Below are positions 1 to 13,689 of a DNA stretch of 64,000 nt, piece by piece (the first letter of the stretch is position 1; each line of letters begins with the position of its first letter). A program made the position numbers and the translations under genes. The DNA comes from Sipunculus nudus (lineage: Eukaryota > Annelida > Sipuncula > Golfingiida > Sipunculidae). The stretch spans positions 7,188,664-7,252,663 of the forward strand of contig CM049315.1 of the NCBI GenBank assembly GCA_026874595.1, in the 5' to 3' direction. The notes under the pieces were generated by a model. That model was not told where the DNA came from. It made no database searches and saw only the letters and a program-made list of their open reading frames with translations.

Positions 1-1838
1 AATGTTGATATGGCAATTCATTGGACTCAGACTTGCCTATGGGATCTGAAAGAATATGGCTCGAAGCTGGACTCTGAATCAAACCTTATGAACTCTGACT
101 CAGACATGGACTCAACCAGTCTGGGCTTAGACTTGCACTCAGGCACAGAAAGTGTGGACTTTGCAACACTGACCTTTACATCACTAGCCCTTTTCACAGA
201 GACTGGCCATGCATGCTCACATGTAACATTCTGTCATCTCCCTTCTTTAATGCCCCTAGTTAATGCTGTGGTGCATGATAACTGCTCATTTATTTACGAA
301 TTCCAGGTTAAATTCCAGCATGGGTGGATAAATGCTTCTGCCACATTAAGACATCTACCAATGGTCTGACATATATTATAGTATATATCCACACTAAAAT
401 TCCAACCATATAAAAAAGGTACTTCTTTTGAAGTCTATTATGTCTAAGTTACAGGAAGACACATGAGACAGTATTGACAAGACTATATATTTCCAAAGGA
501 TCAGTAGTTTGTTGAAATTATATGATTTAAGTCAAATTTTACAGTCATACACTTAAGCAAGAGAGATATGTAAGAGTCACTATGGCAACCATTATGATAT
601 CAAAATCATAGCAATGTAATTTACCAGTAAGCCCACTCCCAGACTTATGTCTAAAATGCTATTTTGATAGTCTTATATGAGATAAACATAGGTAGCAATG
701 ACAATGCATAGCAATTATAATTAATTTACACTAAAGGAGGATGCACTGACCAAACATTACAAGATTCTAAGATTACAAGATTGAAAACACGGTGATGTAT
801 ACATATGCACTGAAATTTCATTTTCATCAGGATGTGACAGGCACTGAAATAGACTAAGCTCGCATTGTAATAAACCTACAATTGTGTTTTCCTCCTATTC
901 TTTAAGGTCTTTTCACTGAATAATAAATAAGTCTACAGATCAATATACAGTTATGTAATTACCTGCATTACTACTGTTATCATAATAAGCAATCATTAAA
1001 CGACTCATGACTGACATAAATGTATTATAAATATAATAAAAGATGGTTTGCTTTGACAATTTTGTAAGACTAGCTGTCCATGGCAGTGTGCCTATATAAT
1101 TCTTGTTACAGACAAATACAACTACACAACAGATACATTCTTGGTGATGAAGCTAATTAAAATACTTTAAATCACTGTATTCAGCGATTTAATATTTATC
1201 TGAGATAAACTTCAGGAATTTATGTGTTCATATTTAAATCTAACTTTACCACCAATGAAATGAAACTCAAGTAAATATTTACAGTCTATATTTAATGAAT
1301 TAACGCTGGTGAAAATTACTGGAATACCAACTACAGATTAATACAAAATGTGGTGTTTAGATCACTGTAAGTAGTTGTCCACTCACAATTAGTTGAGAAA
1401 ATCATTGTAAATTTCTGAATGGGGTGAAATTTTTTTCTGAGCTGACCTGAGAGGCAACCCTTCAGTTGATGACACACATTTCCCTTAGGTTGGATAACTA
1501 CATTTCCCTAGTCACCAAGGGTGACTAAAATGTTAGATATATCTTAGAGTATTTTAGCCACCACCCCATGTATGCACTTGGATGGGATTCTTAGCTCAGT
1601 ATGTTCTGTATCTATAAAAGGGAGAAAACCCCTCAAAAACTTGAGCATCTCATTTTTTTAAAGATAAAATTCTTTTATGATAACCTAATTGCATAAATGC
1701 CCTGCTTAAATAAGTCTATAACCCTTATAAAACGGGAACAGTCAACAAAGCATATTTGCTGATACATATACATTCTAACTGCTTCTGTCAAGGCCGTTAT
1801 GAGCAGTACGACCAGTGTCTTCTGAGACCAAAATACAC
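1..1838. other. Non-coding, no recognised gene
   Basis: AT-rich. An open frame at 10-369 (119 codons, start to stop) has no recognisable domain; its first part is built of irregular GACTCNGA-like words and I do not call it a gene. Confidence 0.5.
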
Positions 1839-3535
1839 AACAAGTGGCCCATGGGCCATGAAGCTCAGCTAATTTAGACTGGGTGTTCATTTTTTTTATA
1901 AATGTTATATATTGTCTGTGAGAATAGCCTTTGACTAAAGTCACAGTGTTGAAAAAATGGACAGAAAATAAAAATTTCAGGATTCATAGGAGACCAGCCC
2001 AGGACCCCCCTAGATTTCACAATAGAGGGTTCCAAGGCAAATGGATACAATTTGTACCCTGTCTGTCTGGGTGCTCAAAATCATGTTTCTGGTCCATAGC
2101 TGGCAGAATAAAGGTTACCATGATCCAATTTCAGGTTTCCAAGGACACTTGACTAAGACCTCCCTGAATTTTATATTAAAAGATTCTAGACCTTATGGAT
2201 ACAATTTGTGCCCTGTCTGACTGTCTGGGTGCTTATATGACATCTTTTCTGATAGGTTGCAAAATATAGGTCATGGTTACCTATTTTCAGTTTTCCAAGG
2301 ACATTGGGCAAGGACGTCTCAGAATGTTACATTAGAAGATTCTAGGCCTAACAAATACAATGTGTGCCCTGCATTACTCTCTGGATGCTAAAAATCCTGT
2401 TTTCGGCCTGTAGGTCACAAAATGTAGGTCACCATGACCTAATTTCAGGTTTCCATATAGATTTGCCTAGGACCTCCAAGGATGTTGGATTAGAAGATTC
2501 TAGGCTTAACAGATACGATTTGTGCCCATCTGACATTCAGGGTGCTAAAAATCAGGTTTTTGTCTCATAGGTCACAAAATGTAGGTCACCATGAGCTAAT
2601 TTCAGGTTTACAAGTAGATTTGCCTAGAGCCTCCCAGGAAATTGTGTAAGAAGATTCTAAGCCTTACCGATACAATTTGTCACCATCTGACATTCAGGGT
2701 GTTCATACATCTTTTTCCTATAGGTCACAGAATATAGGTCAAAGTGACCTAATTTCAGGTTTCCAAGGAAATTAGCCTAGGACCTCCCTAAATATCATGT
2801 TGGAGGATGCTAGGCTTAATGGATACTATAAGTGCCCCATCTGACTGTCTGAGTGCTCAAAATCATGTTTTCTGCCCATAGGTCACAAAATATATGTCAC
2901 TATAGCCTAATTTCAGGTTTCCAAGTAGATTTGCCAAGGACCTCCCTAAAAGTCACATTGGAGGATTCTATAGGCCTTATCAATTCAATTTATGCCCCGC
3001 CTGGATGCTAAAAATCATGTTTTCTGCCCGTAGGTCATAAAATATAGGTCAACATGACCTAATTTCAGGTTTCCAAGGATATTTGCCTAGAAACTCCCAG
3101 GATATTGTGCTAGAAGATTCTAGGCTCCACAGATATGATTTGTCCCCATCTGACATTCAGGGTACTAATATGACATCTTTTCCCTATAGGTCACAGAATA
3201 TAGGTCACAGTGACCTAGTTTCAGGTTTCTAAGGACATTTGCCTAGAATATCCCAAAATGTCAGGTCTAAGGTTTCTATGCCTAATGGATACAATTTGTG
3301 CCAGGTCTGACTGTCTGGGTGCTCAAAATCATGTTTTCTGCCCGTAAGTCACAAAATATAGGTCACCATGACCTAATTTCAGGTTTCCAAGGAGATTTGC
3401 CCAGGACCTCCCTTGATGTACAGTTAGAAGTTTCTAGGTCTAATGGTTACGATTTTTGCCCTGTAAATGCCCGGCCGGCCAGATGGACACCGGACAAAGG
3501 GTGATCGCTATAGCTCAGATGACTTACAGTCAGCT
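1839..3535 (+). mobile_element. Family A element with 155-bp tandem core (A1)
   Basis: The 5' end (AACAAGTGGCCCATGGGCC, then AAGCTCAGCT) and the 3' end (TAGCTCAGATGACTTACAGT, then CAGCT) match the other family A copies. Between them are about ten diverged monomers of roughly 155 bp, recognisable by AATTTCAGGTTTCCAAGG recurring near 2126, 2440, 2600, 2750, 2915, 3060, 3218 and 3375. Most monomers carry AGGTCA-N3-TGACCT palindromes. No coding capacity. Confidence 0.8.
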
Positions 3536-4419
3536 TTTTTCCTGAATTCCCATTCTTATGCAATAAAATTTTTTAATGCTGTACATATTCATATTCCTAT
3601 TCATATACATTTGCAAAGCATTTGCAACATGTCTAGTATTTATTCAGTTTTAGCCAAACAATGATGTTGAGAATCCAGAATATACAAGATTCACAAATTT
3701 AAATAATGATCATAAGTACCTGGTTTTATGGCTTTTATTTATATAAAAAAAAATATATGTAATATATTCACTCTGGACTACTTTCACATCAATCTACACA
3801 CTAGACACAGTAGGAATCTAGATTAATCAACTGCATCTTTGTCTATCATTAATTTTCTTCATATGATCCCTAATGATTAGTACTGAATGATATGATTTAT
3901 TTTTTTATCATTAAAATTGAATTGAAAAATACCATAGGTGACTGCATGGTGTTATTTGGAATAACATTGACATTCACATTCTATCCATCCATACAAGATT
4001 CTTACATCATCAGTAACTGCAAGTTAATTTTCTGTTACTCATCAACTAATCAATTCCTTTTCTATTAATTTTATCTTTAATTTGTTATTAAAAACCAATA
4101 AAAGTTTTTAATTTATTGTTATGTTGTTTTTCAAAACAACTACTAGATGAGTTGGGTTGGACACCCAGATCAACTGTGGCTGGGCATTAGCTGCCTGGCT
4201 GCCCCAGTGTATGCCTCGCCTCAAGCGTGCATAATTTGATGAAAGGTTAACAAGGTCAACATACAGGTGACTGAAGAGGGGCTGGGTAGAGCCTGGGTCT
4301 GACATGGTCTCATAAAAACATTAATAAAAGCTACAATTTTTGCCAATTTCTTTTAGCTTTCTAAACTACAAAGATGAAATCCTTATGTGTGCATGATATG
4401 AAAATTATATCAACAGTGC

Positions 4420-5674
4420 TCTCAGGAAACAAACGTGCCATGGTCAAAGTTGGGCAAAATTTAAGGAACTAATTTTATATTTATACTAATAACTTATAAA
4501 ATTTGAAAAATTCAGAACTAATTTTGGGTATTCAATTAAATCTTGATTAAATAATGTTACATCCCTGACAAAAAATCTCTAGCTTCAGCAATCCTCTTGT
4601 TAAGGGAGTAAATTTTTTTCTTGATTTTTTAAAAAGTGCATTATGTTTGGGCCCATCACTTAAAATACGCAATACTGACATCATTTCTGGCATGTGCATA
4701 GCGAATGTATAGAAAAATATGTATATTATATATGATCAAAGTCAGATCAGTGGTTTTGATATTAGGCAGTCTTAAAGTGTAACAATGGGGTTTTAATGGA
4801 AAAATGAAGTTTTTCATTAATATCTCGAAGGAATTAAGTCCTAGTGACCAAATTCTTGGCATGGTAGGGGATTTTGGAGACATCTAACTGTATGGCAAAT
4901 TTAAGGAACTTAGAGCTGATGCTGGGGAGCTGAGCTCTAGCAATCTGCATAACACTAGCTTGATGTAAACAATATGTGACATGGTGCTTGAAAACTTGAA
5001 TAAAATCTACAGTTTTTGATCAACTGGTTTCAAATTTTTGGTGTTAACAGTTGAAATGCTAAAAAAACATGCTTTGAAAATTAAATCCACGGCAGTTACA
5101 GGAAAAAACGTGCCATGGTCAAACTTGGGCAAAATTTAAGGTACTAATTTTATATTTTTGCCAATATTTAAAAAAATTTAACAGATTTTGATCTAATTTT
5201 TGGTATACAATTAAATTTTGATTAATTAAAGTTGTATTACTGGAAAAAATATCTTTCCTGATTTTTTTTACACAGTCCATTATATTTGGGCCCATAACTT
5301 TTTTAAATTAAATAATACTGACTTAATTTCTGGTATGTACATAGGAACTATATATAGAAATATTTATGGTAAATATGAAGAAAACCAGATGAGTGGTTTT
5401 GATATTAGGCAGTCCTGAAGTGTGAAAATAAATTTCTAATAAAAAATTGAGGTTTTTCCTTAATATCTCGAAGGAACGAAGTCCTATTGACCCAACTTTC
5501 GGCATGGTAGGAGATTTTGGGGACATCTAACTGTGTGCCGAATTTCAGATTCGTAGGTCCAATGGTGTCGAAACGTGCCAGTCTTACAGACGGACATCGG
5601 ACAGACGGACGGATGGACGACGGACAATGGACCACGACTATAGCTTTGATGACTTATAGTCAGCTGAGCTAAAA
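4420..5674 (+). mobile_element. Family A copy, two core segments and 3' end (A2)
   Basis: Two tandem copies of one core (about 4420-4905 and 5085-5570), recognised by GCCATGGTCAAAGTTGGGC, GATATTAGGCAGTC and TTAATATCTCGAAGGAA, then a CGGAC-rich stretch and the hairpin end at 5641-5674. The 5' end is not recognisable. Confidence 0.7.
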
Positions 5675-7959
5675 ACTGTTAACTAGTGATTCAAATATCA
5701 GATATCTTCCCTAGCTGGTATAAAATATTTATATCTGACAATTCAAATGATGATATCCACAAATACAATGGCAACTGTTTAATCACTTCTCAGTAGTGCA
5801 TGGTTGACCATGCTTTCTTTGTCAGTTCAATTGGCAATAACAGCTCGCATGTCAATTTATGAGACAAGAAAAGCACTTTTATGGATTTAATCTGGCAAAT
5901 CTCTAATTAGCTAATTCTACTTTAATATAATGCATATTCTTCATTAGGTGACAAGATATTAATCCTAGAGACAAAAGCCTGTCAATCTGGAACATAAAAC
6001 AGATGCTAGATATCGTAGTAATCCTTCAAAAAAACTTTCATGGCCAAAAGAAAAGTCATCAAATGAGCACTGGCTTTCATGTCAGAAGCCTCCATATTTA
6101 ATAACCCTGCAAGTTAATTTCATTTGTTGTCCAGATTTAAAGACAGACTTTATTCACAGAATGTAATTCAAACTGCAAAAAGGGTTTAAAGCTGCATAGG
6201 CATAATGTGCATGCCATGTATTAGTTATAATGTCTTAATCAATAGTTGCACATGATTTTCTGTAAAACACCAGTTGAACTTTACCATATCCAGATCCTTA
6301 ATTAATTTCCTCAATAAATACTTTGCATTCTTACATTGTGACTGATTATTTGGTGAACCTTGAAATTAAAACTTAAAATTTCCAAAATGAATGCAAATTC
6401 CAGCATATTTAATACTGCATGTTAGCTCAACAACAATGACAAATCATCTTGCTTTTATCTAAAGGGCTGTGTTTGAAACTTGTTTCTGAAACAATGCCCA
6501 TACTGCACTATGAATAATAAAAGTGTTTAAATTGTACTTGTATAAATCAAAGTGAATAATGTTTTAGGCTCTCATCATGAATTTGTGTTGTGTAATAAAC
6601 TTAACTCCATTACAGATCCTTCTAATTTCACCTCTTGCAAATCTATAGATATTCATAAACAAGGGACCCATGGGCCACTGTGCTCATCTGAAGAAGACCT
6701 TGAAGGTAAAAATCTAAAATAATATCAAATGGAGATAAAGTCTGAGGAGGAGAGGTAATATGGGCCATGGCTGGTTATTATAATTGAAGCAATTGTTGCA
6801 AATGCTATTTTGTAATCTGACCATGTGTTTCCTAATGTTGAAATTTAAGTATATATATATATAAATAAGCAGTTTGTGTATATAAGATCTATACTATTAA
6901 CATGATGATTTGTTGGCTCTTTGATAAGCTGTTGACAGTTCAGCAGTTAAAAACATTTGTCCAATTATATCCTATTTTTTTATTTAACCAATTTTTTCCC
7001 CATAACATTTCCACTCCACAGGTTGAAGGACCTGATGGTGGGTGGGTGAGGGGATAATTCTGTACCTTTGTATATATTTAATCACTTTTTTGCTGTTGCA
7101 ATCAAACTATTGTCCCCAGTGCTCAGGTGCAAGGACTTAATGGTGGTGGGGAAGGGGGGAGGGGATTGGAAGGGAGTTACAACACCCTTGCATATACATA
7201 CAGTATATAATATTTAATTCAACAGTGCTTACAGGAAACTCAGTTTTATCACAATTATTAAATATTTAAAAAAAATGACAGAGAGATGTAAAACAACGCA
7301 AATCACCTTTATTTCCTTTCTACTGAGGCAGAAAAAAATGAACAAATGTTTGCATCAGATCCTCATTTTTTTATTACTGTATTTCCTTGTATAGACGCTA
7401 GAGCATTTATTTTTTTTATATGCTGCTTGCATCTGGTGTCTAAAGAAGGCCGGCTTCTATTTAATGCCGGCGTTAATTAAAAAAAGACATATCAGGCTCA
7501 TCAGACAAAACTAAAAAAAGACACTTCAAAACAATAAACCCGTCTGTCACTACATCAGATTTATTTTTATGTTTATAAATTTTACTATACATTTACATTA
7601 TAAAATATATATCTTAATATTTAAGTTCAATGTTTACAGCTAATTTGGTCAGGTAATATATCATTATGCACACAGGTGTATTATTTGTTTTATGAAATAT
7701 ATTTTTTAAAATTGCAAAAAAAAAAATATCTGAAAATAACACATGTTTCAGAATTCACAATTTTAAATTGCACCTTCATTTATCCATGATTTGGCTCATA
7801 AATTATCAAATTATGCCTACTAATAGGTTTAATTATATTTAAATTTGCTTAAATCATTTAAAAGGAAATAAATTTCTTTAAAGTTTAAACCACTCAGCTT
7901 AACAGTTTCGTCATAAAACAATGTAAAAGCTAGAAGAGTCTAAAATTACATCATTCGCT
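5675..7959. other. Non-coding between family A and B copies
   Basis: AT-rich, with a family A 5' end at 6655. G-rich patches occur near 7030 and 7140. GTATTTCCTTGTATAGACGC near 7379 with GCCGGCTTC...GCCGGCG near 7449 looks like a fragment of another MITE. No gene. Confidence 0.5.
6655..6705 (+). mobile_element. Family A 5' end only (A3)
   Basis: AACAAGGGACCCATGGGCC followed by ACTGTGCTCATCTG matches family A 5' ends. No 3' end follows, so this is a truncated copy or a decayed one whose core I cannot trace. Confidence 0.6.
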
Positions 7960-8467
7960 TGTAAAAAACAGATCAATGTAGGTGGCCCCACCAATACCTC
8001 AATTTCAGATATGACTTATATGACAAACATTGGCATAAAATTTGGTGATGACAGCTCCAGCCCTTTCTGAGATTTTAATTTTAGTGTGATTTTTTGGACA
8101 GATGACTAAGTTTAACCTCCTGTAACTTGGCCAAAAATCATCGAACTGGAACCATTCAAAAACTTGAGAGAGATTGTTCCAGGGAACATTTCTGTGAAAT
8201 ATCGGACAATTTGGCTGGACAGTTTCTGAGAAGAAGATTTTTAAAAGTTTTTAAGCTTTTTCTTTATAAAATCTAAATTAATGCTGATACCCAATTATAA
8301 GCTCTAGGGCACCAAGTTTCACATGTGACTAATTCTTACATGTAATTTGGAGCTACTAGTTCTGACGGTTTCTGACTTACAGTCATGGACGGCGGACGGC
8401 CAGCCCTGGAGGGTGGACGGCGGACAGACGCCTCCACGCCATCGCATAAGCTCACAGGTTCGCTTAA
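7960..8467 (+). mobile_element. Family B copy, 5'-truncated (B3)
   Basis: It has the family B core (GGTGGCCCCACCAATACCTC near 7982, then AAAATTTGGTGATGA) and the 3' end TCGCATAAGCTCACAGGTTC then GCTTAAA at about 8442-8467, preceded by GGACGGCGGAC runs. No 5' terminus is seen. Confidence 0.7.
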
Positions 8468-9415
8468 ACACATGAATCAATCTAACTATCCTTAAATTAA
8501 TCTTATTAAGTAAGATTCCAATATCATTTAAAGGAAAGACTAAACAAAACTAAGAAAGGGATGGCTGGAAGCACAGGTCTGAATAATGATCAAGTGCTGT
8601 TAAAAGACACAGGTCTTTGCTGGTTGGCAATTATAACCATCAATGAAAGACATTGTTTTATATGATAAACAGTATGGTTATGATCAACTTATTTTTGTCA
8701 CAGGCTTATGTAACCATTAAGACTTAAGCATTCTTTTACCAATACATAAATGAAGCTATTTAGCCAGGATCCTTTACATCATTCATGGATTCTCAGTGCT
8801 TAGTACTTCAAAATCACCATGAGTTTGGCTGCAGATTTACAAAGCTGCAGGAGCTATAGATTTGTTTTGAGGACAAAGGAAAAGACAAATGCAACCTTAA
8901 TACAGTGGGTTTAGACTTCATATGGAAATGCAGTGAGATGTCTTATTTTCAAGCCATGAAACCCTATCTGCATTTTAATTACCTAATGTTTTTGGCTCTT
9001 AATAATATATAGTTCCTCCTGCATATTAAAATGCTAATTATTTACACATGAATGAGTAAATGCTGGTGAGTACCCTGTATAGCCTTGGGTTCCTGGATTA
9101 AATTTGGTCCGGGGAAAAATGAGAAACTGGGCAGATCAAGAATATTCCCAGGAAGAATGAGAATCCCATTTGGCCCAGACAAATGATACATGTAATTCAA
9201 TTTTTCCCCTGAAAAACAATTAATGATATCTCTTGATTCCCATTTTTCCCATGTTCCAATTTCAATATTTCAGTCTCTCCCAGGAAAAAATGAGAATTCT
9301 TAATTCTTCTGGAAGAGACTGGAATCCTTAGTCATCCAAGGAGGAAGAGGAATCATTTCATCTCTTGATTCTCATTCTTGTTCCTCCTGGATACCCAGAT
9401 TCTCATTCTTCCATC

Positions 9416-9458
<43 letters not shown>

Positions 9459-12400
9459 ATAAGGTAGAGTTACCCTCCATTGTAAAGTGCTCTATGGTCT
9501 ACAGACTAGGCCAGAGCGATATAACTCTGAAGGATGTATGAATTATAAACAACAACTATAAAGCATTCAGAGACCACATACTTCTGTCAACATTCTGGAC
9601 CATGAGATCTGCATTAATACTGGATTCTCATTCTGAACATTCTGGTGCATATTATAAAACCCCTGGAAATATATTTATCCAAGACAAGAGAAATGTGTGT
9701 CAACGTTGCCCACCAGAGCAAAGGTGGTGCACAACACTGGTTCCCATCTGAACATTTACATACCAGTAAATGATGATCGTTGTGATTGCCTACCTCACCA
9801 TGGTAATAAAAATATATCATGGTTACTAAGAATACCCTCGAAACATGATGGATTGTTCATAACAATTTATTTAAGTAAAGTTACAGACAATCAAACTAAC
9901 ACACCATGACATACCTTTTGGCATTGAAATAATCAAGAAATCATTATCATAAATACAATATTTTTATCTGATTCTGCTGGAAATCATTCACTTTTTATAC
10001 GACTGTTTGAATGATTGATACAACAAATAGTAAATACATTCAAGTGGTATCCTTCGTTTGCAGATATAGATACACATGTATCAATGGATTGAGCGAAAGC
10101 TACTTAGAGCTTATGAAGCTCACTCCTGATTTCCAAGATGATCATTTTCTGATGTACATTTACATCATGTATAGGTATGAAAATTACATATTTTGGACTG
10201 CTGCAATATATTATATGCAACAATATGTATTAATCTGCTGTAATTTTCTGTTAAGAAGTGAAAGTGTAACTGTAAAGAGTGTCAAACTAAAATAAAACTA
10301 AATGGTAACGGGTTAAACAAAATGGAACAAATATCCCATATTTTGGTTATACTCTTAATATTCTACTAAAAAGCTTTACTGATCTTATCAAACTTTGACT
10401 TTTTGATGTACAATGCCTTTAATGAAATAACACAGACTCATATACCAAATTCCTTTAATGATATTGTTGCATCATTACAAATATCTGATCATAGTCTGTA
10501 AACTATCCTAATAGATGTACTGCAGTCTTATATTTCAAGTGCTAGATTTGAACAAAATGTTGTGTGACACTGAGACTGGTTAAAGGTCTATGGCACATCT
10601 GTGATTTTGTATTCTACCGTGAGACAAATTCATCACTTTCACTGTCTGGCTGCCTCTAAACATCACCATGACGTGTGGCTGAGAACTGGTCATCAAAATT
10701 CAACAGATTGAGGAAGCTTGAACTGACTCTCCGTTCATGAATGGACACTAACATTATGTGATACAACTCCCTCAGGGTCACATAACAGGGTGACACTGCC
10801 AAAATGGCCACAAATAAGTCTGTGGCACCCAGACTACCTTCAGTCCAACACTTTCAAGCAAGGACTAAATAAATAAACCTGCTATAAACCTCCACTAGAC
10901 TGGCCAATAAAAACATCCCACATCTCTCAGCCTGGTGTCAACTTTTTTTTTTAGTGGTATATGGGATCTGTTTTTAATTACTGAACCAAAATTTCCTATG
11001 TTCTACAGAAATGTGTATACAGGATTTTTAAGAAATAATTATTCACAGTGTTGTCTATAAGAAGGAACCTTTATAAAATAGAAAGCATTTTAATATTTGT
11101 AAAGACACATGAATTTACTCTGTATTCCAACTGAAAACAAATGTATATTGTGTTAAATAAACATCTCAGTTCATGATGCTTTCTCATTTATATACATTTA
11201 TTTTAGCTCAGTCCCAATAAAATCAGGCCATGAGATTATTGCTAAGTTTAGTTTTAATATGAAACAAGGCACACATGTAGATAACTGAAAAGATAAATAA
11301 AAAATTAAAAAAACAACCCTCTGCAATGTTTTTTCCTAAAATAATATCCCATATATACATACATACATATATATACATATATATATACATACATATATAT
11401 ATCAATAATATCCCAAAGATATGCTAATAATATAATCATTACATCACAATATATTTGCTTAAAATGTGACCAGAATTGAATGGGATATTCCATTTATTTC
11501 ATTTCATTATAATTGTTTATAATGATAATCATTATAATTAATATGAAATAAAAAAATTTAAAGTGCATTAGCATCCGTTAATCAGCACATTATAAAGGCT
11601 GATAATAAAGACAGGAAAGCATCACCATAACATCTCTGTAAACCAAAGGCCATTCGTGGATGCAAGTTTTTAAAAATGATACAAATTCATTATTATCAAC
11701 CTATCTGTCTCTTGTTATTTGTTTTAAAGTCTCTGCATCAACAGAGTGAAAGTGATTATTTATGCACCCCCCCCCCTCCCAAAAGACACTAAATTTCTCT
11801 ACATTCAATTATTTTTAAATAAGAAAACAATACTGCATGTCAGAAAATAATCCAATGATTGATGACTCAAAATGAAATGGCCGTTAAACACTGCCACAGC
11901 AATGTGGTGCGGAGCTGAACTATGCTCCACCAAATCACTAATTAAGTCCATCCATCAACATGAATGTCTCTGATGATAAATACACGTAATGTATCCGATT
12001 GAACACTGACTGATGTTGTTGCAAGCTGCGACAAATCAACAAGAATCCACCGCCGAGAGCTCTGCATGATCATGATAATCTCTTCGGAGTTCAAGGCTGT
12101 CCGTATGTAAAAAATGACCATTTTTTATAGGATTTCTTTGCCATGTCAACTCTATCAGTAGATTAATTCATTTTGACTTTGAGTCTAAGTATTTTGGTTA
12201 AAACCAGGACTGTTAGCAGTGTTTTCAACTGATATGTAACCATAATATATAATTTGTATAAGACATGCAGATTTTCATTTCTATTGATATATATTTATCA
12301 CGTGTATAATTCTTAAATAAATGATAGTAGGCCTTTTCTTTTTCTTGGTTTAATGATAACTAACAACAAATTAAAATCAGTGGATTCAATGTACTTAATG

Positions 12401-13689
12401 ATTAACATTTTTACAGATGGATTAAAATGGAGGTAAAAACAGAACTTGTTTAACAAACCAATACAAGGAAAATATTTTTACTGTACAGTACTATTTTATA
12501 TATATCCACCAGGGGCACAAGTGCATCTCAAATTTTATCAGAAATTGAGTGATTTGGCTTGACCTAGTGATGACATGTTTCATATGAAGTATGAAGCATG
12601 TTTTGTCATTCCCTGCTGTTAATACAATAAGAACATTTATTAGTGTTCATCAATAAATGTCTTAAATACTAATTTGGATTTTTTAACATGGATTTTTTAA
12701 GGGTAGATCCAGGCTTGTTGGAGGTGTTTACAGTTGAATGAGGATGACGGTAACCATACCATAAGCATGACATGTTTGTACTAAGCCTTCTGGATTGCAG
12801 GTTTTAAATGCATTTGTCTTGGAATAATCCACAATCAATAACCTGTGCCTGAGACGTTAGATTGAATCTCTGAGGTGCTACAGAGATTTTGAACTTAAGC
12901 AGATCACAGTTCACCAACTTGAAGGTAGCATCACAGGTAAGCTCTGCTGTCAGAACAAAAGCAGTTCCAGTTGAGTCATACCTGTGCACATTGCACATGA
13001 CAGTGAATGTTCACCCCATTCAGAAATTTATACTGAAATTTCCCCTAATACTTGTGACTGACAACAGCCTCACAGTCAGATGGACAAAACAAATTGCCCC
13101 ATTTTACAATGGTGAAGAAAACTGTTAACAAAACTATCCTGATCCAGATTACCTCCACAATTTAATTAATTGTTCCTTATTCTCCTCTACAAAATTTCAA
13201 CAAAATCATGTTGAAATGTTGAGGGTAAAAATGTAGACAAACCAAACAAATTACCTCCAGGCAGACTTTAATTTTGTTAATTATAGCCTGTGTGTAAAAA
13301 GAGTTTGTGGGATTTATCCGTGAAGCACTTGACATAAATTTCAAGGCAGGCTTGAAAACAAATATTAAGATACAAAAACAATAGTGTCTATCAGGAGACT
13401 ATCAGGAAGATGCAGGAACAGTCAAAAGATTGGCTTAATTGTTATTCTACAACACAAGATTTAGTTCCCTGAAGCATAGATTCATACACAATGCACCTTG
13501 AAAACTTGCCCTCTAAGACTCTCCTGGACAACAGAACTTACATGATTGTGGATACACATGAGTAAATGTTCAGAATAAATGCACATAGTTATGAACAAAG
13601 TAACAGGATTCGAGGGCTTTGGTTTGCACCCTACTAAAACCTTCAAGAGAAAATGCTAAAATATAAAAAGAAACTAATATCCACTGTTA
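8468..13689. other. Non-coding, 5.2 kb, no recognised gene
   Basis: It holds the AC microsatellite, an imperfect inverted repeat region at 9100-9410, ATAC/ATAT-rich sequence at 11347-11402 and a C run at 11766. Open frames up to 94 codons (10011-10295) have no recognisable similarity. Confidence 0.5.
9417..9456. repeat. (AC)20 microsatellite
   Basis: Uninterrupted AC dinucleotide run of 40 bases. Confidence 0.98.

Noticed and set aside
10-369. 119-codon open frame
   Set aside because: No recognised domain, built partly of repeated GACTC words, no splice or promoter context; kept only as a note.
10011-10295. 94-codon open frame
   Set aside because: Composition follows the AT-rich background; no recognisable motif.
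12804-13128. Possible exon with donor CACAG|GTAAGC at 12934
   Set aside because: Peptide not recognised, no matching acceptor or neighbouring exon.
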